64,000 nt of DNA, taken from NCBI GenBank assembly GCA_022419385.1, contig JAJUBI010000004.1, positions 3,515,286-3,579,285 of the forward strand. Reading direction: 5' to 3'. A model generated the notes under the pieces. The model saw only the letters and a list, made by a program, of their open reading frames with translations, ran no database searches and had not been told where the DNA came from. This DNA comes from Paraconiothyrium sp. Pb-2020. Its lineage: Eukaryota; Ascomycota; Dothideomycetes; Pleosporales; Didymosphaeriaceae. A program made the position numbers and the translations under genes. Positions 23,482 to 34,492 of the stretch are shown here, piece by piece; the stretch's first letter is position 1, and each line of letters opens with the position of its first letter.

Positions 23482-25232
23482 GATTACTAGTGAAAACGGA
23501 GCTTGTCATGCAAAGGAAAGGAAACACCAAGCGCGTTCGTTTTTCGTTTTTGTGAATGTTGTCAGTACGGAGCATTCCAGATAGGCATCGGCTCAGGGTG
23601 CGTGGTCGGTAATATTGAAGGGCTGGGAACGATGCAGAGAAAGAGTAGTCTTAGCTGCGCCCTTGGGAGCAAAACCCGAACGCCTGATTTAGGGAATCAA
23701 TGTCAGGCTTACCACGGACCAACTTAAACTACGCCCAGCGCGTTCTCTGCAGCAAGCCTACATGAAGGCCGCTGCGATAGGCGGCAGGGTAGACAGCTAT
23801 CCATCATGAAGAACGGCAGTGCAGGCCCGGCTGGGACGCCGATGCAGCTAATGTTCTACCGCGCGCGAGGAAGACTTTTGATTCGCGGGTGGACTGGTGC
23901 AATCCTCCATTGGGAGATACGTTGCTAGGGCTGCAGTGTTTCTTGCGGGTTGGTAGGATCGAGCGGGCTAGCTGGTGAGGCTGAGGTGCTTTAATTAGCA
24001 GCGGGATGCCCGCGCATCAGATGGCTGGCTGACAGACTGCGGCTGCCATGTTCCGAGTAAGCCTCCCGACCACGCGATAACTACGCGCATCTTTTGTAGC
24101 ACCTTTCAAACCATTCCTTTCTTCTTCGAAGCGAGTTGGCCAAACATGATCGAAAGGGCAGTCTTTCGCATTCTGTTGTTGTCGCACGACTCCCTCCAAA
24201 GTACGTGCGTGTCACTAGACAGTGCTCCAAATCACCGCGAAATCCCGATGATGGCATTGTCCGGATTCCGTTAGTTGGTGTGTGCTGCTGCTTTCGGAGA
24301 GTGGGCTTGTTTGAAGCCTGCGGTCAGCGTCTGTGAGCTAACGCATCCGTTCGGACATTTTGCACAGTGGGCAGAAGGTTTGGAAGTGTGCCTGAAGTCA
24401 TCTTTGTTTACTGCCGCTGGAACATAACGCCCATTACAGAGCAAGACTGGTGATGCAAGCTCATGCGAGCCGTCCCGAAGCCACAATGCTGATGCCATAA
24501 CGCCATTTCGTTTGCTGGATTTCAGATACCGCCACCTTCATATTGGTTAGCAGACGCCCAGAAGGTTCTGACGCTGCCTGCCTCATCATCATGAGAGACG
24601 CTGATGTCTGAGTTGGAAGACGCGTGAGGGCGCCTAGAGGCTATGGCACTCACCTGAGCGATCCACAGTAACGCTGTAGTCGCCGTTCTCGCGCTGCTTG
24701 ACAGCGAGTGTTCGGGACTTGAGGGCCAAATAGCCTCCTCCAAGGGAGAACATGGAGAAGGAGGCAAGATTGCGAGGTCTGGGCGAGAATCAGCAAAGCA
24801 TCGCTATTGCAAGCTCCCACACGGCGGAGGAAGGCGCAGCGGGTCCCTAAATGGGTACCTACGTGAACAGCCTCGAATATGCCATTGTATCGTTTTTGGT
24901 GCCAACGGTTGAGGAACAGAACTGTATGGTGGTATGTGAGCGTGGGAGCACCTGTAGTACGATGTCGATAATTGTTGGGAGGCGTCCAGCAGCTCACGCG
25001 ATCCCTTTCCCATCTTCCCCCTCCTCTGGCGTTCCCCAGGAATTCTAGACCCTGGTGCCATCTGCTCCCCCCGTACTTAGCCGAGGCTGCACAAGGTGCG
25101 TAATCGATAAGAGAGGCTCGGCACGCTAACATGCAGCCCACGGCAGAAAATTGTTACCGCCCGCAGAAAGTTCGAACCATCACGTTCGGCGCGTATTGGA
25201 GCACTTGCTCACCGGTAATTCTGTGCGACACG
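23482..25232. other. 1.75-kb divergent intergenic region
   Basis: This region lies between the nucleotidyltransferase-like gene (minus) and ESF1 (plus). It is GC-moderate and has several overlapping 60-160-codon open frames on both strands (for example 24271-24498 minus and 24650-25141 minus). None has recognisable motifs. It is longer than the other divergent promoters in the window. A small unrecognised gene or non-coding RNA cannot be excluded. Confidence 0.35.
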
Positions 25233-27287
25233 ATGCCCCTTCCGAAGCGTCAGACGGTTCCCAAGGCCACAAAAGGCTCCAGCGACAGTAGATTCGCGGC
25301 CTTTGAGACTGACCCGAAGTTCCGCCTTCCGTCTAAGAAGCATGCGAAGACGAAGCTCGACCCTCGATTCTCACGGTTACGCACCGATTCGGATTTCTAC
25401 AACAAAGCCTCTGTCGACAGATATGGTCGCCCCATATCTAAGGACGCGGGCAAGAAGGACCTGCAGCGTATGTTCGAACTGGACTCTGAAGGAAGCGAAA
25501 GCGAGGCAGACGCGCCTGAAGAGAAGAAGAGGGACAAGGATGTTTTGCGCGAACTGGCACGAGTCCAGAAGCAAGGCTTCGACCCGATACGCGATGGCGG
25601 CTTAGAGTCTTCTTCCGACGAGAGCGACAGCGAGAGCGAGGAAGAAGAGGTGGAGGTGGAAGACCAGACAGAATTGGCAGGTCAGGGTAATGAGGTACCT
25701 ATGGGAGACGTCACAGCAAGAATCGCCGCGGTAAACATGGATTGGGACAACATTCGGGCAACAGACATCATGGCTGTAGCCAATTCTTTTGTGCCTGCTG
25801 ACGGGCGGATATTGAACGTAACCATTTATCCGAGCGAGTTCGGGTTAGAAAGGATGCAACGCGAGGAAATCGAAGGGCCACCGAGAGAGATCTTCAGTGC
25901 AGCTGCAACGAACCGCGCCAAAAACATTGAAACGCTAGATAAGCTACAAGGGTCGGACTCTGAGGATGACGAACAGAAGAGGGGCGATGCTCTGAACGAG
26001 GCCGATGCCGAAGACTTCGATTCTAAAGCGCTGCGAACGTACCAGCTGGATCGTCTCCGTTATTACTACGCCTTGATTTCATGTTCGACGCCCAATGTAG
26101 CGAAAGCTATCTACGACAACCTGGACGGCCGCGAGTACCTCTCTAGTGCAAACTTCTTCGATCTGCGATTCGTGCCCGACGAAATCGAATTCGATGCTGA
26201 ACCTCACGACGAATGTGAGAAGCTGCCAAACGGATACAAGCCGAACGAGTTCGTGACCGATGCTCTTTCACACTCGAAGGTCAAACTCACGTGGGACGCC
26301 GATGACACGACGCGGAAAGAAGTGCAAAAACGAGCTTTTTCTCGCAAGGAGATTGATGAGAACGAGCTCCAGGCATATCTTGGCACCGATTCCTCCTCAT
26401 CCGAAGACGAGGCCGAACTCGGTAAGGCTGAAAAAGCTGCTAGCTTGCGTGCAGCTCTTGGACTAGACGCAGCAAGCAAATCATCGCAGCCAAAGTCGAA
26501 GTCCTCGTCTAAGAAGGATCGGGATATGAAGAAGCCCGATACGGAAATGGAGGTTACGTTCACGTCAGGTTTTGCAGCAAACGGTGCGAAGGGTTCTGTC
26601 TTCGAGAACGATCCTGAGGAGAACACGCTGGAAAAGTACGTTCGGAAGCAAAAAGAGCGGAAAGCCAAGCGGAAAGAGAGAGCGCAGGCTATCAAAGAAG
26701 GCCGGGACCCCGATGCTGAGCCTGCGACTGAGGAGGCTGCACCTGCTGAGGCAGAAGGGGACGACCCTTGGAACGATCCGTTCTTTGGCTCGGATCCCGA
26801 AGCAGAGAAGGCGTTGGAGATCAAGTCTAACAAGGAGAAGCGTGCGAAGAAGCGGGAAGAGCGTGAGAAGCAGGAGAAGGCCTCCGCCGAAGAGCGCGCC
26901 AACTTAGAGCTCCTCATGATCGATGAGAAGGATTCTAAGATGCAGCACTTTGACATGAACGAGATAATGAAGGCAGAGAAGGTGAAGAAGGGCAAGGGAA
27001 AGAAGAACAAGAAGGCGGCGAAGGAAGTCCCGGCTGACAACTTTGAGTTGAACACTAACGACCCCCGTTTTGCCAAGCTCTTTGAAAGCCACGATTTCGC
27101 TATCGATCCCACGAATCCTAGATTCAAGGAGACATCGGGTATGAAAAAACTGCTGGAAGAAGGTCGCAAGAAGAGGAAACGCGATCGGGAGGAAGAGCCT
27201 GAGCAGAAGAAGCCTAAACAGGCCGTTGCTGAGCCAGATGACGTGAAGAAGTTGGCTGCGAGACTGAAAGCGAAGTCGAAGCGGTGA
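25233..27287 (+). CDS. ESF1: ESF1, pre-rRNA processing factor (NUC153 domain)
   Basis: This is a nucleolar protein needed for 18S rRNA processing in the small-subunit processome. The intronless frame gives 684 residues. The N-terminus contains DSRFAAFETDPKFRLPSKK and RFSRLRTDSDFYNKASVDRYGR, family blocks repeated in ESF1 proteins. Acidic tracts follow (ESSSDESDSESEEEE). The central ESF1 domain includes VNMDWDNIRATDIMAVANSF, YPSEFGLERMQRE and ALRTYQLDRLRYYYALISC. Lys/Glu-rich coiled coil leads to the C-terminal NUC153 motif with DPRFAKLFESHDFAIDPTNP at about residue 610-630 and a basic tail. The start at 25233 is preferred over an in-frame Met at 25131 because conservation begins with MPLPKRQ. 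Confidence 0.93.
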   Translation: MPLPKRQTVPKATKGSSDSRFAAFETDPKFRLPSKKHAKTKLDPRFSRLRTDSDFYNKASVDRYGRPISKDAGKKDLQRMFELDSEGSESEADAPEEKKRDKDVLRELARVQKQGFDPIRDGGLESSSDESDSESEEEEVEVEDQTELAGQGNEVPMGDVTARIAAVNMDWDNIRATDIMAVANSFVPADGRILNVTIYPSEFGLERMQREEIEGPPREIFSAAATNRAKNIETLDKLQGSDSEDDEQKRGDALNEADAEDFDSKALRTYQLDRLRYYYALISCSTPNVAKAIYDNLDGREYLSSANFFDLRFVPDEIEFDAEPHDECEKLPNGYKPNEFVTDALSHSKVKLTWDADDTTRKEVQKRAFSRKEIDENELQAYLGTDSSSSEDEAELGKAEKAASLRAALGLDAASKSSQPKSKSSSKKDRDMKKPDTEMEVTFTSGFAANGAKGSVFENDPEENTLEKYVRKQKERKAKRKERAQAIKEGRDPDAEPATEEAAPAEAEGDDPWNDPFFGSDPEAEKALEIKSNKEKRAKKREEREKQEKASAEERANLELLMIDEKDSKMQHFDMNEIMKAEKVKKGKGKKNKKAAKEVPADNFELNTNDPRFAKLFESHDFAIDPTNPRFKETSGMKKLLEEGRKKRKRDREEEPEQKKPKQAVAEPDDVKKLAARLKAKSKR

Positions 27288-27646
27288 ACTCGATGCATGT
27301 AATTCAATTATACCCAACACGTTGATTCCCGTAAAAAAAAATCCGTTTGTCGATCACTAAAAGGAATTGTTTCCTTCTCTATGTGCTCATTATGAAACTG
27401 GACCAGGCTAAGTTTTGAAATTAATCCTACAGCTAGTCGAAAACGTCAAATGGGCGAACAAAGAAAGCTGGAAGTAGGGCATTTATGTTGCTGAATGCAG
27501 GGCAATTCTGTTGCTGAACCCACATGATCGCACGTACTCCAGGGCTCTGAACAATCTACAATACACTCTAGTCTTCTAACCTCTTCCAACGCAAGGTCCA
27601 CGAACCCCCCTCCTCTACCCGCCACATCCCCATTCTCCCTCATGGG
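27288..27646. other. Convergent intergenic region
   Basis: This 359-bp stretch lies between the ESF1 stop and the secreted-protein stop. It contains an A-run at 27332-27340 and is presumably 3' untranslated sequence for both genes. Nothing else was recognised. Confidence 0.45.
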
Positions 27647-28336
27647 CTAATTTCCCTTCTTACCATCATCCGGATACGGGTAGTACGTATCCGCCCCCTG
27701 CAACTTCTGCCCGTTGATATCACCACTGTACACATTCTTTATCGACGTAATACACCTAAACAGTCTCTTTCCCTTACTTCCAACGACAAACACCTGCCCA
27801 CTCGGTCCGTCAGGCGCACTGTGTTCGCAGTTGTATTCATCACCTGGATACGGGAAGCAGTAGCCCGGTGCCTGTGGGCCAACCTCGGAAGGAAACATCC
27901 ACCGGCCATCAAGAGGAGGCGCTTTTTGGGCGACGTTATCGACGTAAAGGGTCCAGTGGTAGAGGGGATTGTTGGAGAAGTGCATTTCCAGTCTGTCAAT
28001 TTTGTTGGGGTCGGCAGATTCGTAGTCGCAGCCGCTGCCTTCACAACGGATGCCAAACTTTTCGCCCGAAACGTCGTCGCGCTTGGGCCAGCGGATGTAA
28101 TCTTTCTGAGAAGGGGTCAGCAGGGCGAAAAAAATGGGCAAGAGAAACCGGGGTACTTACTTTGTTTACATACTTGCACGGGTCGTTAGTGTCGCCGCCG
28201 AAGATTCGAAAGCCGCCTGCCTGGGGTTGGTGCTGCTCCAGCTTTTGTAATGGTCGGCGTATATGTCGAAGTTTGCTAGGGTGAGCGGTAGGAGTGTGCT
28301 CAATACCGAGAGCGTAAGTGCAGATTGGAACAGCAT
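27647..28336 (-). CDS. Small secreted protein, frame disrupted by a one-base shift
   Basis: The ATG at 28336 is followed by a good signal peptide (hydrophobic core LTLSVLSTLLPLTLA). The mature part has about 190 residues with several Cys residues and conserved-looking blocks such as FRIFGGDTNDPC, KFGIRCEGSGCDYES and GRWMFPSEVGPQAPGYC. A 55-nt intron at 28106-28160 has donor GTAAGT. The first exon starts in one frame (signal peptide to SWSSTNP) and ends in another. The shift falls at or near a four-G run at 28223-28226, and the summed coding length is two modulo three. No intron in the first exon fixes it. Either one base is missing in the assembly or the gene is a recent pseudogene. The size, secretion signal and Cys content fit a candidate effector-like or wall-associated protein; no function is assigned. 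Confidence 0.65.
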
Positions 28337-29537
28337 GATGATAATTCTCTTGAAACTACGATGTTGTGCGCAATCGGGAAATCGGTATGAGAAGTATACT
28401 CTGGCAGTTATATAGGCAGACTACGTGGCCAACTGTAGAGTATTGTAGAAGGTTTTCGGTATCAATATCATTTCAGGTTAGTCGGGTGATTGACGTTAAG
28501 TTGAGAACTGAATAGCTTGGGAACAAAGCATTGTGGCAATGCAAATTTCCCCCTTTGAGCGAAGCATCGCCACAAAGCTCATGGTGCTCTATTGTGAGCT
28601 TGTTTTGATCTCTGCCTTGACCATCAAATTGATACTCGTAGTCGTAGGTACTTTAATGATGACGTGGACGTGAGCAAAAAAACAGAAGATAACGATATTT
28701 GAATTCACTTTCGAGGTCGCTCCGTTGGTTGCTTCATATTGATGATGAAATTTTCTGCACGCTCCTACGCAATGAATCAGGTGTACCACCAAATTGATGG
28801 AGCTATATGCGGTGGGTATGCATCTTTGTCGAGCTTTTGGCGGCAAGGATCTCCAGCTCATGGTGCTCTTACACATGACGTCGGTGTAAAATAAACGTCG
28901 ATCGCGCTGGCAAAGTAAAGTATACGGTTATACCGAAAGAGTTCTGTCTCACAGGTCCATATCCAGAGCCCACTTCTTGTCAGTGATACATGAGTAGATC
29001 AGCCTTCATGATAAAAAGGAAAGGGCGATGTGGAGGGCGATGTGGAGGGCAACAGGAACAACACTCTTCGCGCCTGCCTTGGTCTGACTCACCATCGGCT
29101 CAACCAGGGCAATCTAATAGTGATCGAACATTAAACGTGCATTCTACGTAGACTTCAGTTCAACATGAGCTGCAGGATCATGAGCGCCCTCGAAAACCTC
29201 TCGCTCGATCCGATGCGGTTTCCTAAGTCAAAGTCGCCTGCAGGTGCGGCTGAAGAAGTGCCGCTTCAAGATGCCTCTTTCAGCCGCAGGGGGGCTTGCA
29301 TTTCCGTACAACAATGCAGCGCAACCGGTCTATTTTCGCCAGGTCTGGGTATATCTCAAAAGCTTATTGTCATGTGTATCAGATCTTCAAGCACACCATT
29401 TCGTTTGTCATCGCCAGGGTTCATGTTCAGGAAGCATTGAGTTGCATGTAAAGGGTGCCATCTGCACCAATTAAACACGCAACACCTCTGACCATAGTCA
29501 CAACATCCCGAGTCTTTAGAAAACATCATTCCCTACA
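28337..29537. other. 1.2-kb divergent intergenic region
   Basis: This region lies between the secreted-protein gene (minus) and the hydrolase gene (plus). A 15-bp direct repeat (AGCTCATGGTGCTCT) occurs at 28576-28590 and 28855-28869. A 12-bp unit is doubled at about 29023-29046. Short open frames at 28589-28876 (minus) and 29165-29440 (plus) are not supported by motifs. Confidence 0.4.
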
Positions 29538-30608
29538 ATGCCGTTTGGTCCATTTGCGCTCCAATGGCGGCAACCTTCGCCAAATCCTCCATTCCCAACC
29601 CCGCTTCCTGAGGGGATAACACGTTCCTCGATCCACACGCCATCGGGTCCTGTCGAACTGCTGACGGCTCTGCCTGCGACCCTCTTCAACGGAGAAGAAC
29701 CTGCGTTGTTCTTCGCTCATGGTGGCTTTGGTTGCGCAGAGCAATGGCTCAATTACATGCAATACTTCGCCGATCGCGGCTATCCTTGCTACGCAATCAG
29801 CTACCGCGGACATGGCAAGAGTTGGTATCCGTGGTTTTGGCGCATGTACTTCACCACGCGTGGTACCATGGCCGAGGACTTGGCCGCGGGAGTCAAGTAT
29901 GTCGAAGCGTTAGAATCAATGAGAAGAGGCACGCAAGGGACCAAGGTGGTCCTTATTGCACATTCAGCGGGCGGAGCACTGTCGCAGTACGCGCTCAGCA
30001 GAAAGATGTTCGAAGTAGAGGGCTTCTGTATGTTTGCTGCTGTGCCGGGCTTCGGCAGTTGGGGCTGCTACAATTTCTGGGCATTGACCGCGCCGATACA
30101 CTTCACATACCGGGCCTACCATTCGAGGTATCTGCTGGTAACCGTTAAGCAGGTGCAGGACGCGTTCTTTACCACTGAGACACCGTTCCAGCATGTACAG
30201 CGATTCACGCGGCTACTTTCGCCGTACGAATCTATGCTCTGGCCTATGCAGGCGCTCAACGCCTTCATCAGTGGCCCGGATGTACTCTCTTCTATCACTG
30301 GCTGGGTGCGCCGCAAACCTAGCCTTCTAGCTTCTTCTTCAAATTCGACCCAAAGACTGTTTGTCTTAGCCGCGGAACAGGATGTTCTTTGCACGCCAGC
30401 TATCCTCAAGGATGCGGCACAGAGGTACCGACGCGCTTTCAGAGATATGGTTAGCGAAGGGAATCTGGAAGGACCAGAAAAAGAGCAAGAGGGCGACAGT
30501 AATGGGGTACGCTTCAGGATAGTGAATGGAGTGGCGCATCACATACAGAATCACGAAGCGTGGGAGAAGGGCGCAGATGAGGTGCTCGATTGGCTTGAGC
30601 AGCTATGA
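29538..30608 (+). CDS. Alpha/beta-hydrolase fold protein
   Basis: The single-exon frame gives 356 residues. The oxyanion strand region FFAHGGFGCAEQW is at about residue 58, followed by the SYRGHGKS block at about 88. The nucleophile elbow AHSAGG (Ser at about 143) lies in VVLIAHSAGGALSQYAL. A late Asp is in LFVLAAEQDVLCTP (about 280), and the catalytic His candidate is in GVAHHIQNHE (about 336). These are consistent with a complete Ser-Asp-His triad. A Trp/Phe-rich cap (CYNFWALTAPIHFTYRAYHS) sits between the elbow and the Asp. There is no signal peptide. The substrate (lipid ester, lactone or epoxide) cannot be told. The start at 29538 is the first Met of the frame and precedes the fold by a normal distance. 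Confidence 0.85.
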   Translation: MPFGPFALQWRQPSPNPPFPTPLPEGITRSSIHTPSGPVELLTALPATLFNGEEPALFFAHGGFGCAEQWLNYMQYFADRGYPCYAISYRGHGKSWYPWFWRMYFTTRGTMAEDLAAGVKYVEALESMRRGTQGTKVVLIAHSAGGALSQYALSRKMFEVEGFCMFAAVPGFGSWGCYNFWALTAPIHFTYRAYHSRYLLVTVKQVQDAFFTTETPFQHVQRFTRLLSPYESMLWPMQALNAFISGPDVLSSITGWVRRKPSLLASSSNSTQRLFVLAAEQDVLCTPAILKDAAQRYRRAFRDMVSEGNLEGPEKEQEGDSNGVRFRIVNGVAHHIQNHEAWEKGADEVLDWLEQL

Positions 30609-32379
30609 CTAGCTACGCATAAAGATAATATCTAGTCGACTATAGATCTCGTACGACGAGCCGAGTTAGAGAGTATGTATAAATAGCTGATTTTATGTTC
30701 CCCCTTTAGACAACTCAAGGTCTTTATCTCAACCTCTAAAATTTCTACGACGGGCCTATCATGTCTGTCCGTAAGTCGACACTAAAATTCAATAAGTGCA
30801 GTCTACAATTTTATATTAGAGAATATAAACAAGGATGTGCCGTTACAGTCTTATCTACAACATCTTTGACCCTCTAGCGCCAATTAATAGACTAGAATTT
30901 ACGCCTATGTAAGCTTTGGTCACGAAGATAAAGACATGCATAACCATGCCTCCGTGTGGGGGTGGGGTAGTGGCAGGAGAGGGTGTGGGTGGGATGTGAG
31001 TGGTGTGGTGCTGCGAGTTAATGCTGTGGTGCTGCGAGTTGATGCTGTGGTGCTGCAAGAGACACGTATAAGGGCATACAAAAGATTTGCTTGAGTATTT
31101 ATAACTCTTTAAGTGTCTGTTATTAAGTTGTCAAAGTGTTAAAGGTCCGGCTTCCATATGCTTCAGTCAAAGTCTCATTTCCTATATTTCTCCTTATGTA
31201 CCAAGCTCTATTGAGTGATAGCGCATATCCTGTTGTTGCTCAAATGCACAAAACTCGCGCATAGTTCAGTTAGTCTATAATCTCTAAACAGTTCACTAAA
31301 GAAGCCTCTGTGTTAGAGGGTTTCGAAAGACAATGCCAACCTTGCTATGTAGGAATTAGGGTATTAGAATCGTAAAAAAAAGTGCATTCGAATTTACTTG
31401 AACAACAAGGCGACTGAGTAGAACCTCTTTACTACAATGCGCACTCTGTAAGTCCCGCAATCTTATCAACATGCTGGAAGTGAGCCTTTCGTCCTACTAA
31501 AAAGAGAAAGGGTGCACGGAAATCTCCGCTTTATCTGCGTTATGGAGTTTGTGGGATAGCGAGATAGATGTTGGGGCTCTTGATATAGTCCTCGACTACT
31601 CCAGTCGTACCATAAGAGGAGCAATCTAGAATGGAACGCTATGAGAACTTAACTGGCCTCTTGAGAGTGACGTTCTAAGAAAGTCGCAGCCTGAGTTCCT
31701 TAGCATGCTTATACAGCATTTCGCACGTCGGCCAAGATCTTCCGTTACACCTCGTCTACGGGCTCTTATCATCGCCGATGTTTACGCAGCGCTAGGACAT
31801 TCGCATCAAACTAACGTTTAGGCGCAGCAGATACACTAACGCATACGGAATGTTCCATGGCCGCCGGGCGGCGTGAGGGATGCTTGTATCCTACCGAACA
31901 GTCTCTAGCTTAGCGTATATTACAGGGCAATACACAGCAATACAGGGGTGCTCCACTACATCTGCGGTTCTTACGGACTTCGGAGTTCTCCGTCCCACCG
32001 GTGCAAATGGTGTTGTGGCGGTCGGGGCCTCGGGCTTTCGCTATGGCTTGCGGAAGGTGGCCGAGGAGGATGCGCGGAGGAGCACTCTAGAAAGCGAAGG
32101 TTCCGCATGAACATGAAATGGCCTTACGACAAGGATAGTATAAGTACATCTTGATAGATCAAATCTTCGAGCAAGCGAATGGTGTTCTAGCGCAACACGG
32201 GGGGCAAGAGATAGGGTTAATAGGAATCAATTGTCTTTTCATGAATATAGAGAATGCGCTATTCTAAACAGCTTTTACAAGAAATTTGTACAAGCGCATC
32301 CGCAAAGTCTAGGTAGGACGCTTATGCTACCGAAAAGGAATGCATACCAATTACCCGTTCTTGCAAATAAGTAAGGTAC
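30609..32379. other. 1.77-kb gene desert, TA-rich
   Basis: No credible gene was found on either strand. The sequence looks rich in TA-containing short words and stop codons in all frames, as seen in repeat-induced-point-mutation relics, although no parent element was recognised. It contains a 21-bp tandem repeat at 31004-31056. Open frames around 31880-32154 lack motifs. It separates the hydrolase gene from the NADH dehydrogenase gene and may be a decayed mobile element. Confidence 0.45.
31004..31056. repeat. 21-bp minisatellite, about 2.5 copies
   Basis: The unit starts TGTGGTGCTGCGAGTT and is followed by AATGC or GATGC. Two full copies (31004-31024, 31025-31045) differ at one base, and an 11-bp partial copy follows. 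It lies inside the gene desert. Confidence 0.8.
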
Positions 32380-34492
32380 TTAGAAGTTCATCAGATCTAT
32401 GATCCGTTAGCATCCTGGTTCTCATAAGTGTCAAAGAAGGAAACTTACCTCTTCCGAACAAGGCCCGCTTCGTCCAGTCCATCGCCAAGAGACACCTCGT
32501 TCTGAAACTCACGCTCTGCGCAAAGTAGACCCCTCTCCACAGGTATACAGCGAGCAGACCACCACTCAATCCGTACCCGTTGATGTCGAAGATCGCCGCA
32601 TTACCAATGTACGCTAGACTCCCTAGATGCTTGTACTCGAACGCCTTGTACACTGCCTCGTCTAGGTCGCCATAGTCCACCTCATTGAGCTGCATACCGG
32701 GCGCCGCCTGCGCAATCTTGTTGAACTTGCGACCGAGGTACTGACCCTGCTGATGGGCACGCTGCGCGGTTGCTGGCAAGGAGGTGAGCTTGTTATCGAT
32801 CTGTGTGAGGAGCTCTCTAAGCTCCCCAAAGTCGAGGGTACCACTGGAATCCTTGTCGTACTCAGCGAAAAGCTTGTCGAGGCGGCGGAGGTGGTCAGCT
32901 GCTTGCGGGAAGCGCTGGCGGACGCGTTTGGCGATGCCGCGCCAATCAGTGTATGAGAGGTGCAACTTCTCAGGATCCTTGCCTTTCTCCCAGGCCGTGG
33001 TGCGGAGGAAGCTGACGATGTTATCGCTGACATTGTTCTGAACGGTTGCACAGTCGCCTACGGCGTAGACGTCGCCGAGGGGAGCACCGACTAGGCGGAG
33101 GTGGGTATCAGTTTCGAGTGCGTGTCGGTTGTTTTGTCCATCAAGCTTTTGGGCAAGTTTCTTGCTGAAGTCGGTTTGAGAAACTCCGGTAGACCAAAGA
33201 CAAAAGCCCATAGGAATTTCCTTCGTGATGATCTTTCCGTCCTTGTCTTTCTGGGAGTAGGTGATCTTGTCGTTGAAGACTTCTTTGACGCGAGAGTCCG
33301 TCTGGACATCTACTGAATCGTGAGAGAAGCGCTTCTCAGCATATTCGGAGAGTGCTGCATCGTAGGTGTTGAGGATGTGACTGCGAGACTGGATGACGTG
33401 CACGGAGATCTCGTTGCGTAGAATCCGTGGGAAAAACTTGCAAAGATCCTCATTCAGCATATCAAACAGTTCAGCAGCAAACTCCACGCCTGTCGGTCCT
33501 CCTCCACATACTACGAATGACAGGAGACGCCGTCGCTCCTCATCAGTCGTTGTTGGCAAACAGGCATTCTCCAAGTTTTGTATGACTCTGTTACGAATCA
33601 GGCGAGCGTCGCTGATATCCTTGAGGAAATGGCAATGTTCGAGGCCCTTGACCCCGTGAGGATTGCTAACGGAGCCGACACCAACAACGAGCTTGTCATA
33701 TGGTACGTAGAAACTCTGCTTCTTTCCATCAGCCCCGACCGCGGACACCTCTACGAGCTTCTCTGAAAACTCCACATCTTCGGCCATAGCTTTCAAGAAG
33801 TGCCCGTTTATACTCTTCACGATCTTTCGTATCGGCTCAACCAGTGAACGCAATTCTAAAGTCCCTACGGTAGCGGATGGTAGCATGGGTGTGAATAGGA
33901 AGTGGTTCGACGGTGATATGACTGTGACATGGTAATCATCTGGATTTAATTGCTTCAGAACAGCCACACTACCCCAACCAGTACCTAGGACGACCAGCCT
34001 GGGCTTGTGCTTGTTCTGCTTCATGTTGGGTTCGTCATCGTCAACGAAATACTCGACGATGGGGAGGTTCTTCGGGCCCCCTCTTCTCGGATTCAGAGCG
34101 AGCTCTGAGACGGGTATGTCGAATGTCTCAGGGTCCTCTTTGTATGTCGTTGCATCGTAGATGAAGAAGGCGACCACGAGCGCGCCGCTAATCCCAACGA
34201 ACATCCCCAGTGCCGCCGCTGACCTCCATGCGAACCTGACTAGACGCGATGATGGCGAAGGGAGAGGTTTCGTGGATACGGATCGTAGTATTGGAGACCG
34301 GGACTGATTTAGACGCGCTTTCTGGAGGGTTGCGGCTAACTGCGGTCGCCGGTGGAAGGTCGCGGGTCCGCCATTGCTGAACGATGCCCTGATTTGAGAA
34401 TTGGAAGCTCTAGATACACCCCGGCATGTTAATGAGGCTTGAGAAGAGTTGCGCGACGCTCGCGACAGAGCTCCGGCCTGCCGGGAGAGCAT
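32380..34492 (-). CDS. External (type II) NADH:ubiquinone oxidoreductase with EF-hand
   Basis: This is a rotenone-insensitive NADH dehydrogenase of the mitochondrial inner membrane, feeding cytosolic NADH electrons to ubiquinone without proton pumping. The 686-residue product comes from exons 32449-34492 and 32380-32396. The 52-nt intron near the 3' end, when spliced, gives the family's FGRDLMNF C-terminus; unspliced reading gives an unrelated tail. The sequence shows a Ser/Arg-rich presequence, one membrane helix (SAAALGMFVGISGALVVAFF, about residues 90-112), and an FAD-binding VVLGTGWGS at about 167. An NADH-binding VVCGGGPTGVEF lies at about 325 and VYAVGDCATV at about 470. An EF-hand loop, DKDSSGTLDFGE, lies at about 545. 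The EF-hand marks the calcium-responsive subclass (Neurospora NDE1-like). Confidence 0.92.

Noticed and set aside
24271..24498. Cys-containing minus-strand frame (HCAKCPNGC)
   Set aside because: Spacing suggests a zinc-binding motif, but it is isolated, without a start context, splice support or neighbouring similar frames.
26204..27307. 367-codon minus-strand Ser/Phe-rich open frame
   Set aside because: It is antisense to the Lys/Glu-rich ESF1 tail, which always gives Phe/Leu/Ser-rich reverse frames.
29165..29440. Possible small gene upstream of the hydrolase (MSALENLSLDP...)
   Set aside because: The first 25 codons look plausible and a GTGCGG donor follows, but no second exon or domain could be joined.
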